Position numbers and translations under genes: made by a program. Below, piece by piece: positions 1 through 8,971 of a DNA stretch of 58,159 nt; within the stretch, counting starts at the first letter, position 1; every line of letters begins with the position of its first letter. Below the pieces are notes generated by a model that was not told where the DNA came from, searched no databases, and saw nothing but the letters and a program-made list of their open reading frames with translations. This DNA is from Gemmatimonadota bacterium (GTDB lineage: Bacteria; Gemmatimonadota; Gemmatimonadetes; Longimicrobiales; Gaopeijiaceae), in contig JAPOYJ010000017.1 of assembly GCA_026706635.1 (NCBI GenBank), forward strand, positions 1 to 58,159, read 5' to 3'.

Positions 1-67
1 AACACTTACCGCCTCACGTCGCTCCCGCTCCCAGGTCGATCATGAATAAGGCGGGATCAGTAGTTCC

Positions 68-853
68 TTGGACGCCGACGTCGTTGCAGTAGTTAGTCCA
101 ATCTTACCTGGACTGGAAAATCGCCTTCGCGATGCCATCGGTCACCTTTCGAACACTCAGCAGATGTCTGTTGCGATAATCCTCGATACGCCGGGCGGAG
201 TCGTCGAGATTGTCGAGCGAATGGTGACCACAGTTCGTTTTCGCTACGACGAGGTAACGGTGATTGTTCCCGACAGGGCAATGTCCGCCGGTACGATTTT
301 TGCGCTCAGTGCAGATCGTATAATGATGGACCACTTGTCTTGCTTGGGACCGATTGATCCACAGATTGAACGTGATGACAAGCTTGTTCCAGCCTTATCC
401 TACCTGAATCAATTCGAGCGCCTCAACGCCAAGGCCGCAAACGGGCAACTTACGACAGCGGAATACGCGCTGCTCGACAAACTCGATCTCGGCGAGTTGT
501 ACCAGTTCGAACAGGCACGAGAGTTGGCCGTTGAACTTCTTATCAAGTGGCTATCCAGATATAAGTTCAAGGACTGGACAGTTACCGAGACACAAGAGAT
601 TGCTGTGACGGAGGAAATGAAGGAAGGGCGCGCAGAAGAAATTGCGGCACTGTTGAATGACCCCGAGCGCTGGCATTCTCATGGTCGGGCAATTGATATC
701 AGGACATTGCAACAAGAAGTTGGGTTGCAAATCGATAATCTCGAAGAGGATGTGGACCTACACAGGCACGTCAGGAGCTACTTTGGCCTCCTGAAAGACT
801 ATATGCTCAGAGAGAAACTGTTTTCGTTCGTCCATACCAAGGGGTACTTCTAG
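68..853 (+). CDS. SDH-family Clp-fold serine protease
   Basis: The protein of about 261 residues resembles the SDH (serine dehydrogenase proteinase) family, membrane-associated ClpP/SppA-fold proteases often found in defence islands. A ClpP-type core is visible: an ILDTPGG strand-turn near residue 40, then DRAMSAGTIFALSAD near residue 70, where the Ser of MSAGT is the expected nucleophile. It ends in a charged helical region. The frame opens with TTG after an in-frame stop at 47-49. The only nearby ATG (42) is out of frame, so the start is uncertain and the N terminus may be short for the family. The next gene starts 1 bp after the stop. Confidence 0.75.
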   Translation: MDADVVAVVSPILPGLENRLRDAIGHLSNTQQMSVAIILDTPGGVVEIVERMVTTVRFRYDEVTVIVPDRAMSAGTIFALSADRIMMDHLSCLGPIDPQIERDDKLVPALSYLNQFERLNAKAANGQLTTAEYALLDKLDLGELYQFEQARELAVELLIKWLSRYKFKDWTVTETQEIAVTEEMKEGRAEEIAALLNDPERWHSHGRAIDIRTLQQEVGLQIDNLEEDVDLHRHVRSYFGLLKDYMLREKLFSFVHTKGYF

Positions 854-854
854 C

Positions 855-1082
855 ATGGTTAAGCCGTCGCGCACACACCGAGAACAACTGCTTGCACGTA
901 ATAGTCGGGTCGACCGTGGGGTCGTGACGGCTTATCGGAAACTACGGGGCGAACTCAAACAGCTTGGGGTTGAGAAGAAGGCTCAGTATAGTCTGGAGCC
1001 TCCGCTCGGCCGTAAGCCGACGGCATGCCACAACCGCACGAGACCCCACAGCGCACCGCTGTCGCGGGAATCGCGACCTTGA
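855..1082 (+). CDS. Small basic protein coupled to the SDH protease
   Basis: A 75-residue ORF whose ATG lies 1 bp after the protease stop codon, suggesting translational coupling. Residues 1-54 look like a real basic helical protein (RVDRGVVTAYRKLRGELKQL). The last 20 residues are rich in His, Arg, Pro and Ser and look like out-of-frame sequence, so the gene may be truncated or frameshifted at its 3' end. Function is unknown; its position suggests a partner of the protease. Confidence 0.5.
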   Translation: MVKPSRTHREQLLARNSRVDRGVVTAYRKLRGELKQLGVEKKAQYSLEPPLGRKPTACHNRTRPHSAPLSRESRP

Positions 1083-1368
1083 TCTTCATTTTGGGGTCTT
1101 CGAGAGAAACGACCAGGCGCGCCGGTTCCGGACTCTTGCCAATGCTCACGAAGCCCCTGAGAAAAGGAGGAACCCACGAAGAAACAGCCATCCTATCGCG
1201 GCCAACGAGGCGACGGGCCTGGTCAAGCCGGGTCGGGGCGTGCTTCACGGTCCACCGCGAGTCCAGGCTCGTCGAACACTCGGTGGAGACGATGGTGGTC
1301 CACCGGATCGCGGGCACCGGGCTCGCCCTTGCCACCCGCTGGACGATCCGGTGATCCCGCACCCGAGG

Positions 1369-3822
1369 TCAAAGCGTCTCCGCGATGGCCTGGAGCCGAT
1401 CCGCCTGGTCCTTGATCCACCTCGCGGCATCCAGCCATCCGTCCTGGTCGTCTCGATCCCACGCCCGCCCGACCGTGATGCTTCTACCCTCCCTGCTCCG
1501 CGACTCCTCGTTCCCGTCGAATTCCTGGTCGCCCATCAGCTCCCGGATCTTCCTTGAGTGCCGGAGCATGCGACCGGCTCGGCTGGGCGTATCCTGGTAC
1601 TCGGACGCCCTCAGGTAGAGTCCCATCCTCTCTTCAGTGAGACTCACACCGATCATGTCACCCGCTTCGTTGAGCGACCTCGTCCAACGATTCCAACTGC
1701 GCCACTCCTCGGACTGACCAGGCAGGCCTCCCGTCTCCTCCTTGAGAAACGCCCAGAATGCCGCAGTCGTATCCGGCTCTTTCGGAAACTCGACCTCGAC
1801 AAGGAGACCGCACCGGTTCCCCATGTCTCGACACCACGCGGCACTCGCCGGGTAGTCCCGTCGATACGGATACATCACGTACGAATCGTGCCCCGGCACA
1901 CCCCGCATGGTGAGAGTCCCGGCCTTGCTCCCGGGTGGATACTGACTGGCTGGCTGCAGGTTCGACGAGACCGCGTCGCCCGTCAGTCGGTCAACGTTCA
2001 TCGGATCCCGGGTGAGGAGCGCACCGGCGACGTTGAGCACCATCTGACTGGCAGCCTGCTCCTCATGCCAGTCGCCTCCCTCGATGCGCCATTTCATCCG
2101 CCAGCTCTCCGCCCGTGGTCCGTGCGCGCCCGCGTCGGGATCCGACCACGACCAGAGTCTGAGCGCCGAGTCCGCGAGATCTTCGGCACGCCGCTCGAGC
2201 GCCGCTTCATTCCAGGCCTCCTCCTCGGCTATGCGCCTGGTCAACCCGACTCCGCTGCGTTCCATGATCGGCCGCTTCTCCTCGAACGGCTTCGCACCGA
2301 GTTCCGCATTGACGCCGCTCAGCGTGAGGTTCGCGAGTCGGTCGCGGTACCACCCGTGGATCCGCTCGGCGTCGTCTCCCAGTGCCAGCTTCCATTCGTC
2401 GGTCAGCTTCTGAGGGAGGACGTGCTCGACCGTGAGCTGGTCCCTCGCAGGAGAATCCCCGCGCTGCTCCGCCTCCATCATCGCGCATAGAACCGCCTTG
2501 GTAGCCCGGGTGGCGCCCGCCCCATAGGCCTTGCGGGTGCGGATCCCCTCCCGCACCGCCTCGTCGTCGGGCACCTCGACACGCGAGTTGCGGAACCTGC
2601 GGATCCTCCCGAGCCAGTACTCGGCGGGATCGTCGGCGTCCGTCGGAGTGGACCGGTGAGCCAGTTCCGCGAATGCCCTGTTCATCCCGGCCATGGGGCG
2701 GCCCGAAAGCCAGGACCGGGTAACCCAGGTCGCGATTCCTCGAAACACCTTGGCCAGCGTCGCGTCGGTCCACTCGACACCTCCGGTCGTCTCTGCTTCG
2801 TGAAGGAGACGAAGCGTCAGCGGTCGATGGATGTCGAGTCCCGTGGCCCGCAGATGACGGAGCTCACGCTCGACGTTCCTGTAGCGGTGAGGCTGGGTGG
2901 TGCCCGTGAGGACGCCGTAGTGTGCCGCGATGTCCGCCAGGTCGGAGCACAGGGACGAACGATCCTCAGCCTTGCGGTTCCGCATGGCCCACCGCCGCAG
3001 GTCCTCGTAGACGTACCGGACACCCCGCAGTACACCGGTCTTCCAACGGAGGAAGTCCCGAAGAAACGTGTCAATCCGATCTGTGGCGTACTCCGCCTCA
3101 AGCGACGCCTCTATCCGCTTCCAGTGGCGATCGTGGAGCTCCTGCTGTTCTCCCTCCGGCAGACCCATGAGAAGCCAGTTCTTGAGCTTCTCGCTCTCGG
3201 TCAGTGGGCGTCCCGTAGCGTTCAGGCTCTCGAAGATCTGCTGCGGATCATCGCCCTTCCCAACCCCGATGCTGACCACGCAAAGCCGCTCGAGGCCCGC
3301 GAGAAGCTGACCGACGTCTTTGTCCCGAACCAGCCTTCGCGCGATTCTCCACGCTTGGGCCACCGCGCCCGGCCCGTGCGGGTTGCCTTCGAGGCCGGAC
3401 CGGTATTCCTCCTCGTCGCCGTCCTGCAACCGTAGCTTCCGGAACCTGTTGCGGGGCTTCTCCGGATTCGTGAGCCAGTCGTTCCTGATGGTCCGCGCCG
3501 TCCAATCCCCGGATTTCCCCTCGGGGCCGAGCTCCTCGGCGATGCAGGCGAGAAGGATGCTCACAGTCGTGAGCCTCTGCTGCCCGTCAACGACCCGGTG
3601 GACGGTAACGGGCTGCACCGCGCGAGATTCGCGGAAGGTCAGCATGGTACCACCGTAATGTGCGGCCTGGGATCCCTCCGGCGTCTTCGCCACGGTCAAG
3701 AGGTCCTCGACCAGTCTCTCGATGTCGGACTGGTCCCAGCAGTACCGGCGCTGCCAGCGGGGGACCACGTACTGCACCTGCGAGTTGAAAAGCTCCAGAA
3801 ACGCGATGTGCTGAGTATCCAA
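1369..3822 (-). CDS. GmrSD-type restriction protein (DUF262-DUF1524, DUF4268-like C terminus)
   Basis: An 817-residue protein. The N-terminal DUF262 domain carries DGQQRLTT near residue 76, the nucleotide-binding motif of the ParB-like GmrS half. The DUF1524 HNH nuclease region follows, with TVEHVLPQ near residue 462 and a downstream RLANLTLSG segment. About 200 extra C-terminal residues resemble DUF4268, which fits the longer GmrSD-like proteins. The family cuts modified (for example glucosylated) phage DNA in an NTP-dependent way; specificity here cannot be read from sequence. It is the last gene of the minus-strand island. Its start lies 210 bp downstream of a TGTAA/TTACA dyad doublet oriented toward it. 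Confidence 0.85.
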   Translation of the reverse strand: MDTQHIAFLELFNSQVQYVVPRWQRRYCWDQSDIERLVEDLLTVAKTPEGSQAAHYGGTMLTFRESRAVQPVTVHRVVDGQQRLTTVSILLACIAEELGPEGKSGDWTARTIRNDWLTNPEKPRNRFRKLRLQDGDEEEYRSGLEGNPHGPGAVAQAWRIARRLVRDKDVGQLLAGLERLCVVSIGVGKGDDPQQIFESLNATGRPLTESEKLKNWLLMGLPEGEQQELHDRHWKRIEASLEAEYATDRIDTFLRDFLRWKTGVLRGVRYVYEDLRRWAMRNRKAEDRSSLCSDLADIAAHYGVLTGTTQPHRYRNVERELRHLRATGLDIHRPLTLRLLHEAETTGGVEWTDATLAKVFRGIATWVTRSWLSGRPMAGMNRAFAELAHRSTPTDADDPAEYWLGRIRRFRNSRVEVPDDEAVREGIRTRKAYGAGATRATKAVLCAMMEAEQRGDSPARDQLTVEHVLPQKLTDEWKLALGDDAERIHGWYRDRLANLTLSGVNAELGAKPFEEKRPIMERSGVGLTRRIAEEEAWNEAALERRAEDLADSALRLWSWSDPDAGAHGPRAESWRMKWRIEGGDWHEEQAASQMVLNVAGALLTRDPMNVDRLTGDAVSSNLQPASQYPPGSKAGTLTMRGVPGHDSYVMYPYRRDYPASAAWCRDMGNRCGLLVEVEFPKEPDTTAAFWAFLKEETGGLPGQSEEWRSWNRWTRSLNEAGDMIGVSLTEERMGLYLRASEYQDTPSRAGRMLRHSRKIRELMGDQEFDGNEESRSREGRSITVGRAWDRDDQDGWLDAARWIKDQADRLQAIAETL

Positions 3823-4031
3823 TGGTCTTCCTGTTCGTGGGTCATCCGGGGCGGCGGCGCGCCTCGCTCATGAGAACGAATACAGATACGGTCTCCGGCT
3901 CCATCTGGCCACTGGGGGGGACAGGAGGGCGAAGCGTCCGCCATACCCTGATCGCCTCTCGAACGCCCCTCCGAGCGAGCGCTGCACGCGCGACATACGC
4001 AGGACAGCACCGCACCACGACAGGACAGGAA

Positions 4032-4070
4032 TGACAATCCGCGTTGTCATTATGTAATGCAGCGTTTACA
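4032..4070 (-). promoter_or_regulatory. TGTAA/TTACA dyad doublet, copy 1
   Basis: Two 18-bp dyads, TGACAATCCGCGTTGTCA and TGTAATGCAGCGTTTACA, are separated by TTA. In the first dyad both arms changed together (TGACA with TGTCA), which keeps the symmetry. The outer base pattern points to the minus strand, toward the DUF262 gene 210 bp away. It lies in the 316-bp gap 3823-4138, in which I see no gene. Confidence 0.7.
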
Positions 4071-4138
4071 TTTTCCTGCGAACCCCTACCGGACCGGATC
4101 CGTGGTCCGCGTCGCCGGGATACCATCCGACGGCTGTA

Positions 4139-5188
4139 TCAGAAGCCCCGCCGATGCTGTAGCCGGAGATCGGCACTGGTGGGGTAGTGCGGGTTTGACA
4201 GATACCCCGCGAGAAACTGCCGACTTCCGCTCCGGTCGGCGAACCACCTCAGCCACGTTCCAGTGCGCGCCTGGAGCACGTGCCGCTCGCGGCGAATGAA
4301 GGTGTACCCTTTCCGCCCTAACTCACCGTAGCTCCGGCTGGACGAACGTGCATCATTGCCGGTCGGTTCCCCCTTGGCATGCGGCGGGTGCGATGCGAGA
4401 TCCGTGAGCGTGTTGAACAGCCCGTAGCCGTTCGCGCCGACCGATTCCCGGTAGCGGTCGCCCACATGATCTATGATCTCCATCAACCTCTGCCAGTCCC
4501 GCTCGCGGTCCTCCGGCAGCCCATTGGGCTTCTGGATTCCGAGAACAGACAGCACGATCGGACGAAACCGATCGAACGGAATCTCGACACCGAGCAACTT
4601 CCGCCGCTGTCGGCGAAGTTCTCCCATCGCCTTGCGGAATTTGACTTCCGTGACCTTACGTTCGATCATCTCGTCGATTCGGGACGCGTCGTGGGCCATT
4701 GCGATTCTCAGCGAATCGTGGTAATAGAGTTCGCCGTTTTCGCAGGAACACCGCATGACGCCAAGGCGAATGGAAAACGATCTGGCCCGGTTGTAGCTGT
4801 TGGTGACGCGCAAGAACGGCTCGTACAGGTCCGTCTTGCCCCTGCCGAAAGCCCAGTCCTCCTGTAGTACGGTCCCCGAATGTCGGAGATCGATCCTGCA
4901 GTAGCTGCCCGTCCGCGGCGCCTCGACCTCGGCCACCTCCCAATGGGCGGGTGCCGTCGTCGGAAACGCCTTGATGCAGCACTTCCGTGCGAGTTCCAGC
5001 GCCGATTGATTGTCAAGAACCCGATACCGGTCGCTAACGACCGAGAGAATCCTCCTCGAGTCCGCGTTCACGATGGCCTTGCTACCGGAAACCCGGTCAA
5101 GCCGACCGGGTTCCGTTTCCGCGAACACATCGACCTCGGCGACCGGAAACATGACAGCGTCCCATCCTGCCCGTCCGGAGTAGATCAT
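4139..5188 (-). CDS. DUF932 domain protein
   Basis: A 349-residue protein of the DUF932 family, common on phages, plasmids and genomic islands; its function is unknown. Recognisable parts are the N-terminal VFAETEPGRLDRVSG segment, VVSDRYRVLDNQSALEL and RVTNSYNRARSFSIRLG. I chose the ATG at 5188 because AGGGG lies at Shine-Dalgarno distance and because the 45 residues upstream in the open frame look non-coding (Pro, Arg and Ser rich). It sits between a DUF2158 gene and the DUF262 gene, all on the same strand. Confidence 0.75.
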   Translation of the reverse strand: MIYSGRAGWDAVMFPVAEVDVFAETEPGRLDRVSGSKAIVNADSRRILSVVSDRYRVLDNQSALELARKCCIKAFPTTAPAHWEVAEVEAPRTGSYCRIDLRHSGTVLQEDWAFGRGKTDLYEPFLRVTNSYNRARSFSIRLGVMRCSCENGELYYHDSLRIAMAHDASRIDEMIERKVTEVKFRKAMGELRRQRRKLLGVEIPFDRFRPIVLSVLGIQKPNGLPEDRERDWQRLMEIIDHVGDRYRESVGANGYGLFNTLTDLASHPPHAKGEPTGNDARSSSRSYGELGRKGYTFIRRERHVLQARTGTWLRWFADRSGSRQFLAGYLSNPHYPTSADLRLQHRRGF

Positions 5189-5384
5189 CGGTGACTCCCC
5201 TCTGCTGTAGGGCCTGCGTGAGCACTGACCCGCGAATGGTCGCCGCGCAGCGTCGCTCCTGCAAGTAGGGTCGCGCGGTCCTGTCGTATCCCACTTCGCG
5301 GGAACCACATATGGGGGACACAACCATGGATACTGAGATTCTCAATCGGATCGGGCGTGTCACCCTGAAGGCCATGTGGAGACA

Positions 5385-5633
5385 TTAGCTGGCGGAAATC
5401 ACGCCCTGGTTGGCGCAGTCCGAGAATCCGAAACGCTCGAGGATGCTCTGGGAATGATCCAGAGCTGGTCGAGCGCACTCCTGACCAAACAGGGAGGCAA
5501 GGGCCCAATCGTCGTTGAAGGAGGGGCAGGCAGCCTTGTTCTCCTCCTCACCTTCGGAGGCCACGATGGTCATCGGTGGCCCACCGCTGGTGAGCTGGAC
5601 CATGTCACCAAGCAGTAACACTTGATTCCCCAT
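5385..5633 (-). CDS. DUF2158 (YodC-like) small protein
   Basis: An 82-residue ORF beginning with GDMVQLTSGGPPMTIV, the signature of the DUF2158 family (small SH3-like barrels), followed by a Cys in the expected strand (NKAACPSF). A strong AAGGAG ribosome site lies 7 nt before the ATG, which decides the start. The C-terminal half does not match the family and may be a fusion or a drifted tail. Function is unknown; it is encoded within the defence island. Confidence 0.65.
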   Translation of the reverse strand: MGNQVLLLGDMVQLTSGGPPMTIVASEGEEENKAACPSFNDDWALASLFGQECARPALDHSQSILERFGFSDCANQGVISAS

Positions 5634-5809
5634 CCTGTTTCTCCTTGGCTATTGGGGGTGCTTCGGACTTTGATCAGAACGTAGCAGCTTCGGGCAAAAG
5701 ACTCAAGCACTGTGGGTTGGTGAAGGAGGTCCAGAAGATCCAGGTCCGCATTGATCACGACCTTGCCGTCGATCGCGGTCATCTCGCTGAGCTTGTGGTG
5801 AATGATCAT
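5570..5809 (-). CDS. Possible small ORF upstream of DUF2158
   Basis: A 79-residue frame that starts 8 bp after the helicase stop. The first 50 residues (with VVINADLDLLDLLHQP) look protein-like. The last third overlaps the DUF2158 gene by 64 bp in another frame, so the gene may be damaged at its 3' end or may not exist. No family recognised. Confidence 0.3.
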   Translation of the reverse strand: MIIHHKLSEMTAIDGKVVINADLDLLDLLHQPTVLESFARSCYVLIKVRSTPNSQGETGWGIKCYCLVTWSSSPAVGHR

Positions 5810-5816
5810 GGTGATC

Positions 5817-8800
5817 TCACCCCCCCACCACCCCCATCCAGCACACCACCCCCACGTCCTCCGCCGTAATCTCCTCCTTCTCCGGCGCCTTCTCCACCTT
5901 CCGCAGCCCGAACATCCTCACGATATCCACGATCCTCTTCGCCGCCCCCGTCCGTGTGATCTTCTCACCGTCGAGCAACCGCTTGACCTCACCCAGCGCC
6001 CGCCGCACGGGCTGACTCCGTCCCACACTGAGCGCCTCATACGCGTCGCCGCCCCCCACCGGAACCGCAATCGTGGGATCGGCGAGCAGCTCGAGCGCCC
6101 ATCGCTGGAGGGCACCGAGCGACTCCGACTTCGGCGTCAGCGCCTCCTCGTTATGCTCCTCCACAATCGACTCGACCGCCTTCGCCCACGCCGCCTCCAG
6201 GTCGATCAGCGGTTCGTCTACTCCGGGGACATACCCCGGGTCGATGCGTCGGAGTATGGTCGCCGGCTCGCGAACGACACCGTCGGCGTCCACGTACCGC
6301 CAATAGCGCTCGCCCTTCGCACGGCATGCGAAGAAGACACCCGGCGGCCCGGAAGAGGGGGCATCCGGGCCCTGCCGGAACGCCGCCCCGATCCCCCATG
6401 GCAGATTCCTCAGCTCATCGCCGCGCCCCTCCTCCAATTCGCGCCTCAGGTCCGCCCGCAGGGCCTCGCCCGAGAACCCGTAGGCCCCACCAGCCTCGTC
6501 GTCTTCGTCCAGTATCGTCTCATCTCCGTCGGCCATCCGCTGCGCATACGCCCGCGCCTCCTGTTCCATGTTGTCGACGACCTCGACCTCCATGCCGTAG
6601 GGTCGGGCGGCCACGATCTTGCGCCGTATCGCGATTTCCAGCTTGAGGATCTCCTCCAGGTCACCGGCTTCCGGCAGCATGGTGGTCAGGGACACCTCGT
6701 CGTGCGGGCTCTTCAGACGGATGACCCGACCGTAGCGCTGGACCATCCGCTGGGGGTTCCAGGGCATATCGTAGCTGATCACGGCACCCGCCTGCTGGAG
6801 GTTCTGTCCCTCGGAGAGAACATCGTTGCTGAGCAACAGGTCTACCTGGCCGTCCGCGGGCGTGTAGCCTGGCTCGACCACCGTGTCGGGGCAGAAGCGG
6901 GACAGGAGGGCCGTGCGCTGGTCGGTCGTGGTGTCAGCGCCGATCACGGTCACGCGCTCGCGGCCGGCGACCAGCTCTGGCAGTTGCTCGTCGAGGTATT
7001 CCACCGTGTCGGCGAAGGTGCTGAAGACCACGATCTTCTTGGACGGCGACTCCTCCAGCACCCGCCGGAGAAGCTTCAGCTTGGGATCGTGGTCTGCGTC
7101 GAGCTTTTCCAGCCGTTCCTCGATCTCCTGAAGCAGAACCCGGTCATGCTCGACATCGTCACGGAAAACCGGAACGTAGTCGCCCACCGGCTCCTGCCCC
7201 GCCTCCTCTTCCAACCGGTCTTCGAGCCACTGGGCCGCAGCGGTTTCGTCGAGTTCGGCCTTGGCCGCTTCCTTGAGCGCCGCTCGGCTCAGCACATACC
7301 CTGAATCCCAGGCTTCGAGGAAGGCGTGGTGCGCCGCAAGGATCCGTCTGATGGTCAGCAGGCACGCGTACCAGCAGGACTCGAACCGCTTCAGAATCCC
7401 GGACTGGAGCAAGGCACTCAGGGTCGCTTCCCGGAACTCTTCCGCCGTGCCACGGTGATAGTGGCTGGGCCGGTACCGCGCCATCTTCAGGGCACTCACC
7501 CTGCTTGTGATTTCTTTCACAAGGTCTGGATACGCGTCGTCGAGGTCGTAGCGCTCGGTGGTCAGGTGCGGCGTGGGGAATGTGACCGGCGTGCCGTCGG
7601 GAAAGGTCGCCCCCGGATACCGCGACTCGATGAAGCGGCGATCGCGCCGGACGCTGACCATGTCGGCGAGCGGGAACAAGACATCCGGGTTGAGGTTCTC
7701 CGGATCGCGCTCGTTGGCCCCGGCATTCAGGAAGAGGTGGCGCAGCGACGAGATACCGTTGGGAGCGAAGGCCTGGTCGTGGCGGGCAAAGGCCATGACC
7801 ATGTGGTAGAGATCCCACAAGCCGTTGTTGATCGGGGTCGCGGTCAGAAGAAGCAGGTCCTTTTCCTGGCCACCCAGCAACCGCGACATCGCGCCGTACC
7901 ACGTCGTTCCGGGACTCCGCAGCGCGTGTGCCTCGTCGAAGATGACCAGCCGATAGGCGTCCTTGTCGTTCGACAGAACTCGGCGGCGACTGACGACTTC
8001 AGGATTCGCAAGCTGCTCGTCGCTCGCAAACCCGTGATAGCTGATGACCTGGGCGGGAAGCCGCGTCTGGTCGAGCCGGGACTTCCATTGGTCCACGAGT
8101 TGGGCCGGTACGACGACAAGTGCGTGCTGCCCGCGGCGGACCGCGTACTCCTCGACGAACGCCATGCCGATTTCGGTCTTGCCGGTGCCGACCCCGTCGG
8201 CGTAGACGACACCACGGTGTCGATTGACGATGCTGAGGGCACGTCGGAAACCGTCCTCCTGGAAGGGAGCCAGATTCACGGACTCCGAGTGAGTCTCGTC
8301 CTGCTCCAGTTCGTCCTCGAAGAGCTCCAGAAGGGCACGCAGATAGACCGTTCGGGGATCGAGGAGGCCGACATCGGGGAAGAGGAGGTCGTAGAGATCG
8401 TCCTTGTAGTCCCTGGAATCGTCCCACAGGGCGTCGAACCACTCGACAGCCCGCTTCGCCACGTCGGGATGATAGTGAACGAGTCCGAGTTCCAGATTCT
8501 GCCACATTCCGGCTGCGGTCAGGTTCGCGGAAGTCACAAGCGCCGCGCGGGCGTCCTTGTGGTCGCCGAAAAGGTAGGCTTTCCCGTGCAGGAACTTCTT
8601 GATGTACCGGCGGACCTGGACGTTCGGCCGGTCCAGCCAGTCCTTGATCGCGAGCAGGTTCATGAGCGCGCGACTCTCGGGGAAGCGCGAGAGGTCGCGT
8701 TCCTTGCGGAGGGCCACGAGGGTTCGCTCGAACAGCGTGGACGGGAACTCTCCGCCGAGACCGGCGCTCGGGGCCGCGCCGATCAGTAGCCGGGTCGTCC

Positions 8801-8969
8801 GATCCTCGGTGACGGAATCGGCAAGGTGACGGAGGCCGCCCAGGTTGACGTAGCCGGTGGCGACCAACAGGTCGTGCTGATAGGGGATGTCCTTGGCGAG
8901 GTAGACGAGCCCGTCGCCGTGGCCCGAGTCGGGGTGGAGGTTGTCGAGGAGGGACGGGCGTCCGGCCAT
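5817..8969 (-). CDS. PLD-nuclease/SNF2-type helicase restriction protein
   Basis: A 1050-residue protein. An N-terminal phospholipase-D-like nuclease half-site (FLHGKAYLF near residue 128, then SANLTAAG near 148) is followed by a superfamily 2 helicase: GVGTGKTEIG (Walker A, near 255), IFDEAHALR (Walker B, near 340), LLLTATPINN (motif III), and SEGQNLQQAG with QRYGRVIR (motifs V-VI, near 740). A single PLD motif implies that a dimer forms the active site. ATG 8969 lies 2 bp after the methylase stop; the longer open frame would overlap the methylase by over 100 bp. It probably acts as the motor and nuclease subunit of a restriction system with that methylase. It resembles DrmD or SauUSI-like proteins in parts, but I cannot assign a named system. 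Confidence 0.85.
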   Translation of the reverse strand: MAGRPSLLDNLHPDSGHGDGLVYLAKDIPYQHDLLVATGYVNLGGLRHLADSVTEDRTTRLLIGAAPSAGLGGEFPSTLFERTLVALRKERDLSRFPESRALMNLLAIKDWLDRPNVQVRRYIKKFLHGKAYLFGDHKDARAALVTSANLTAAGMWQNLELGLVHYHPDVAKRAVEWFDALWDDSRDYKDDLYDLLFPDVGLLDPRTVYLRALLELFEDELEQDETHSESVNLAPFQEDGFRRALSIVNRHRGVVYADGVGTGKTEIGMAFVEEYAVRRGQHALVVVPAQLVDQWKSRLDQTRLPAQVISYHGFASDEQLANPEVVSRRRVLSNDKDAYRLVIFDEAHALRSPGTTWYGAMSRLLGGQEKDLLLLTATPINNGLWDLYHMVMAFARHDQAFAPNGISSLRHLFLNAGANERDPENLNPDVLFPLADMVSVRRDRRFIESRYPGATFPDGTPVTFPTPHLTTERYDLDDAYPDLVKEITSRVSALKMARYRPSHYHRGTAEEFREATLSALLQSGILKRFESCWYACLLTIRRILAAHHAFLEAWDSGYVLSRAALKEAAKAELDETAAAQWLEDRLEEEAGQEPVGDYVPVFRDDVEHDRVLLQEIEERLEKLDADHDPKLKLLRRVLEESPSKKIVVFSTFADTVEYLDEQLPELVAGRERVTVIGADTTTDQRTALLSRFCPDTVVEPGYTPADGQVDLLLSNDVLSEGQNLQQAGAVISYDMPWNPQRMVQRYGRVIRLKSPHDEVSLTTMLPEAGDLEEILKLEIAIRRKIVAARPYGMEVEVVDNMEQEARAYAQRMADGDETILDEDDEAGGAYGFSGEALRADLRRELEEGRGDELRNLPWGIGAAFRQGPDAPSSGPPGVFFACRAKGERYWRYVDADGVVREPATILRRIDPGYVPGVDEPLIDLEAAWAKAVESIVEEHNEEALTPKSESLGALQRWALELLADPTIAVPVGGGDAYEALSVGRSQPVRRALGEVKRLLDGEKITRTGAAKRIVDIVRMFGLRKVEKAPEKEEITAEDVGVVCWMGVVGG

Positions 8970-8971
8970 GG

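Noticed and set aside
955..1362. A GTG-started ORF on the minus strand just after the DUF262 gene
   Set aside because: Parts read protein-like (KMKIKVAIPATAV), but it overlaps the small protease-linked ORF, has no ribosome site and matches no family I know. The stretch 1083-1368 is left without a gene.
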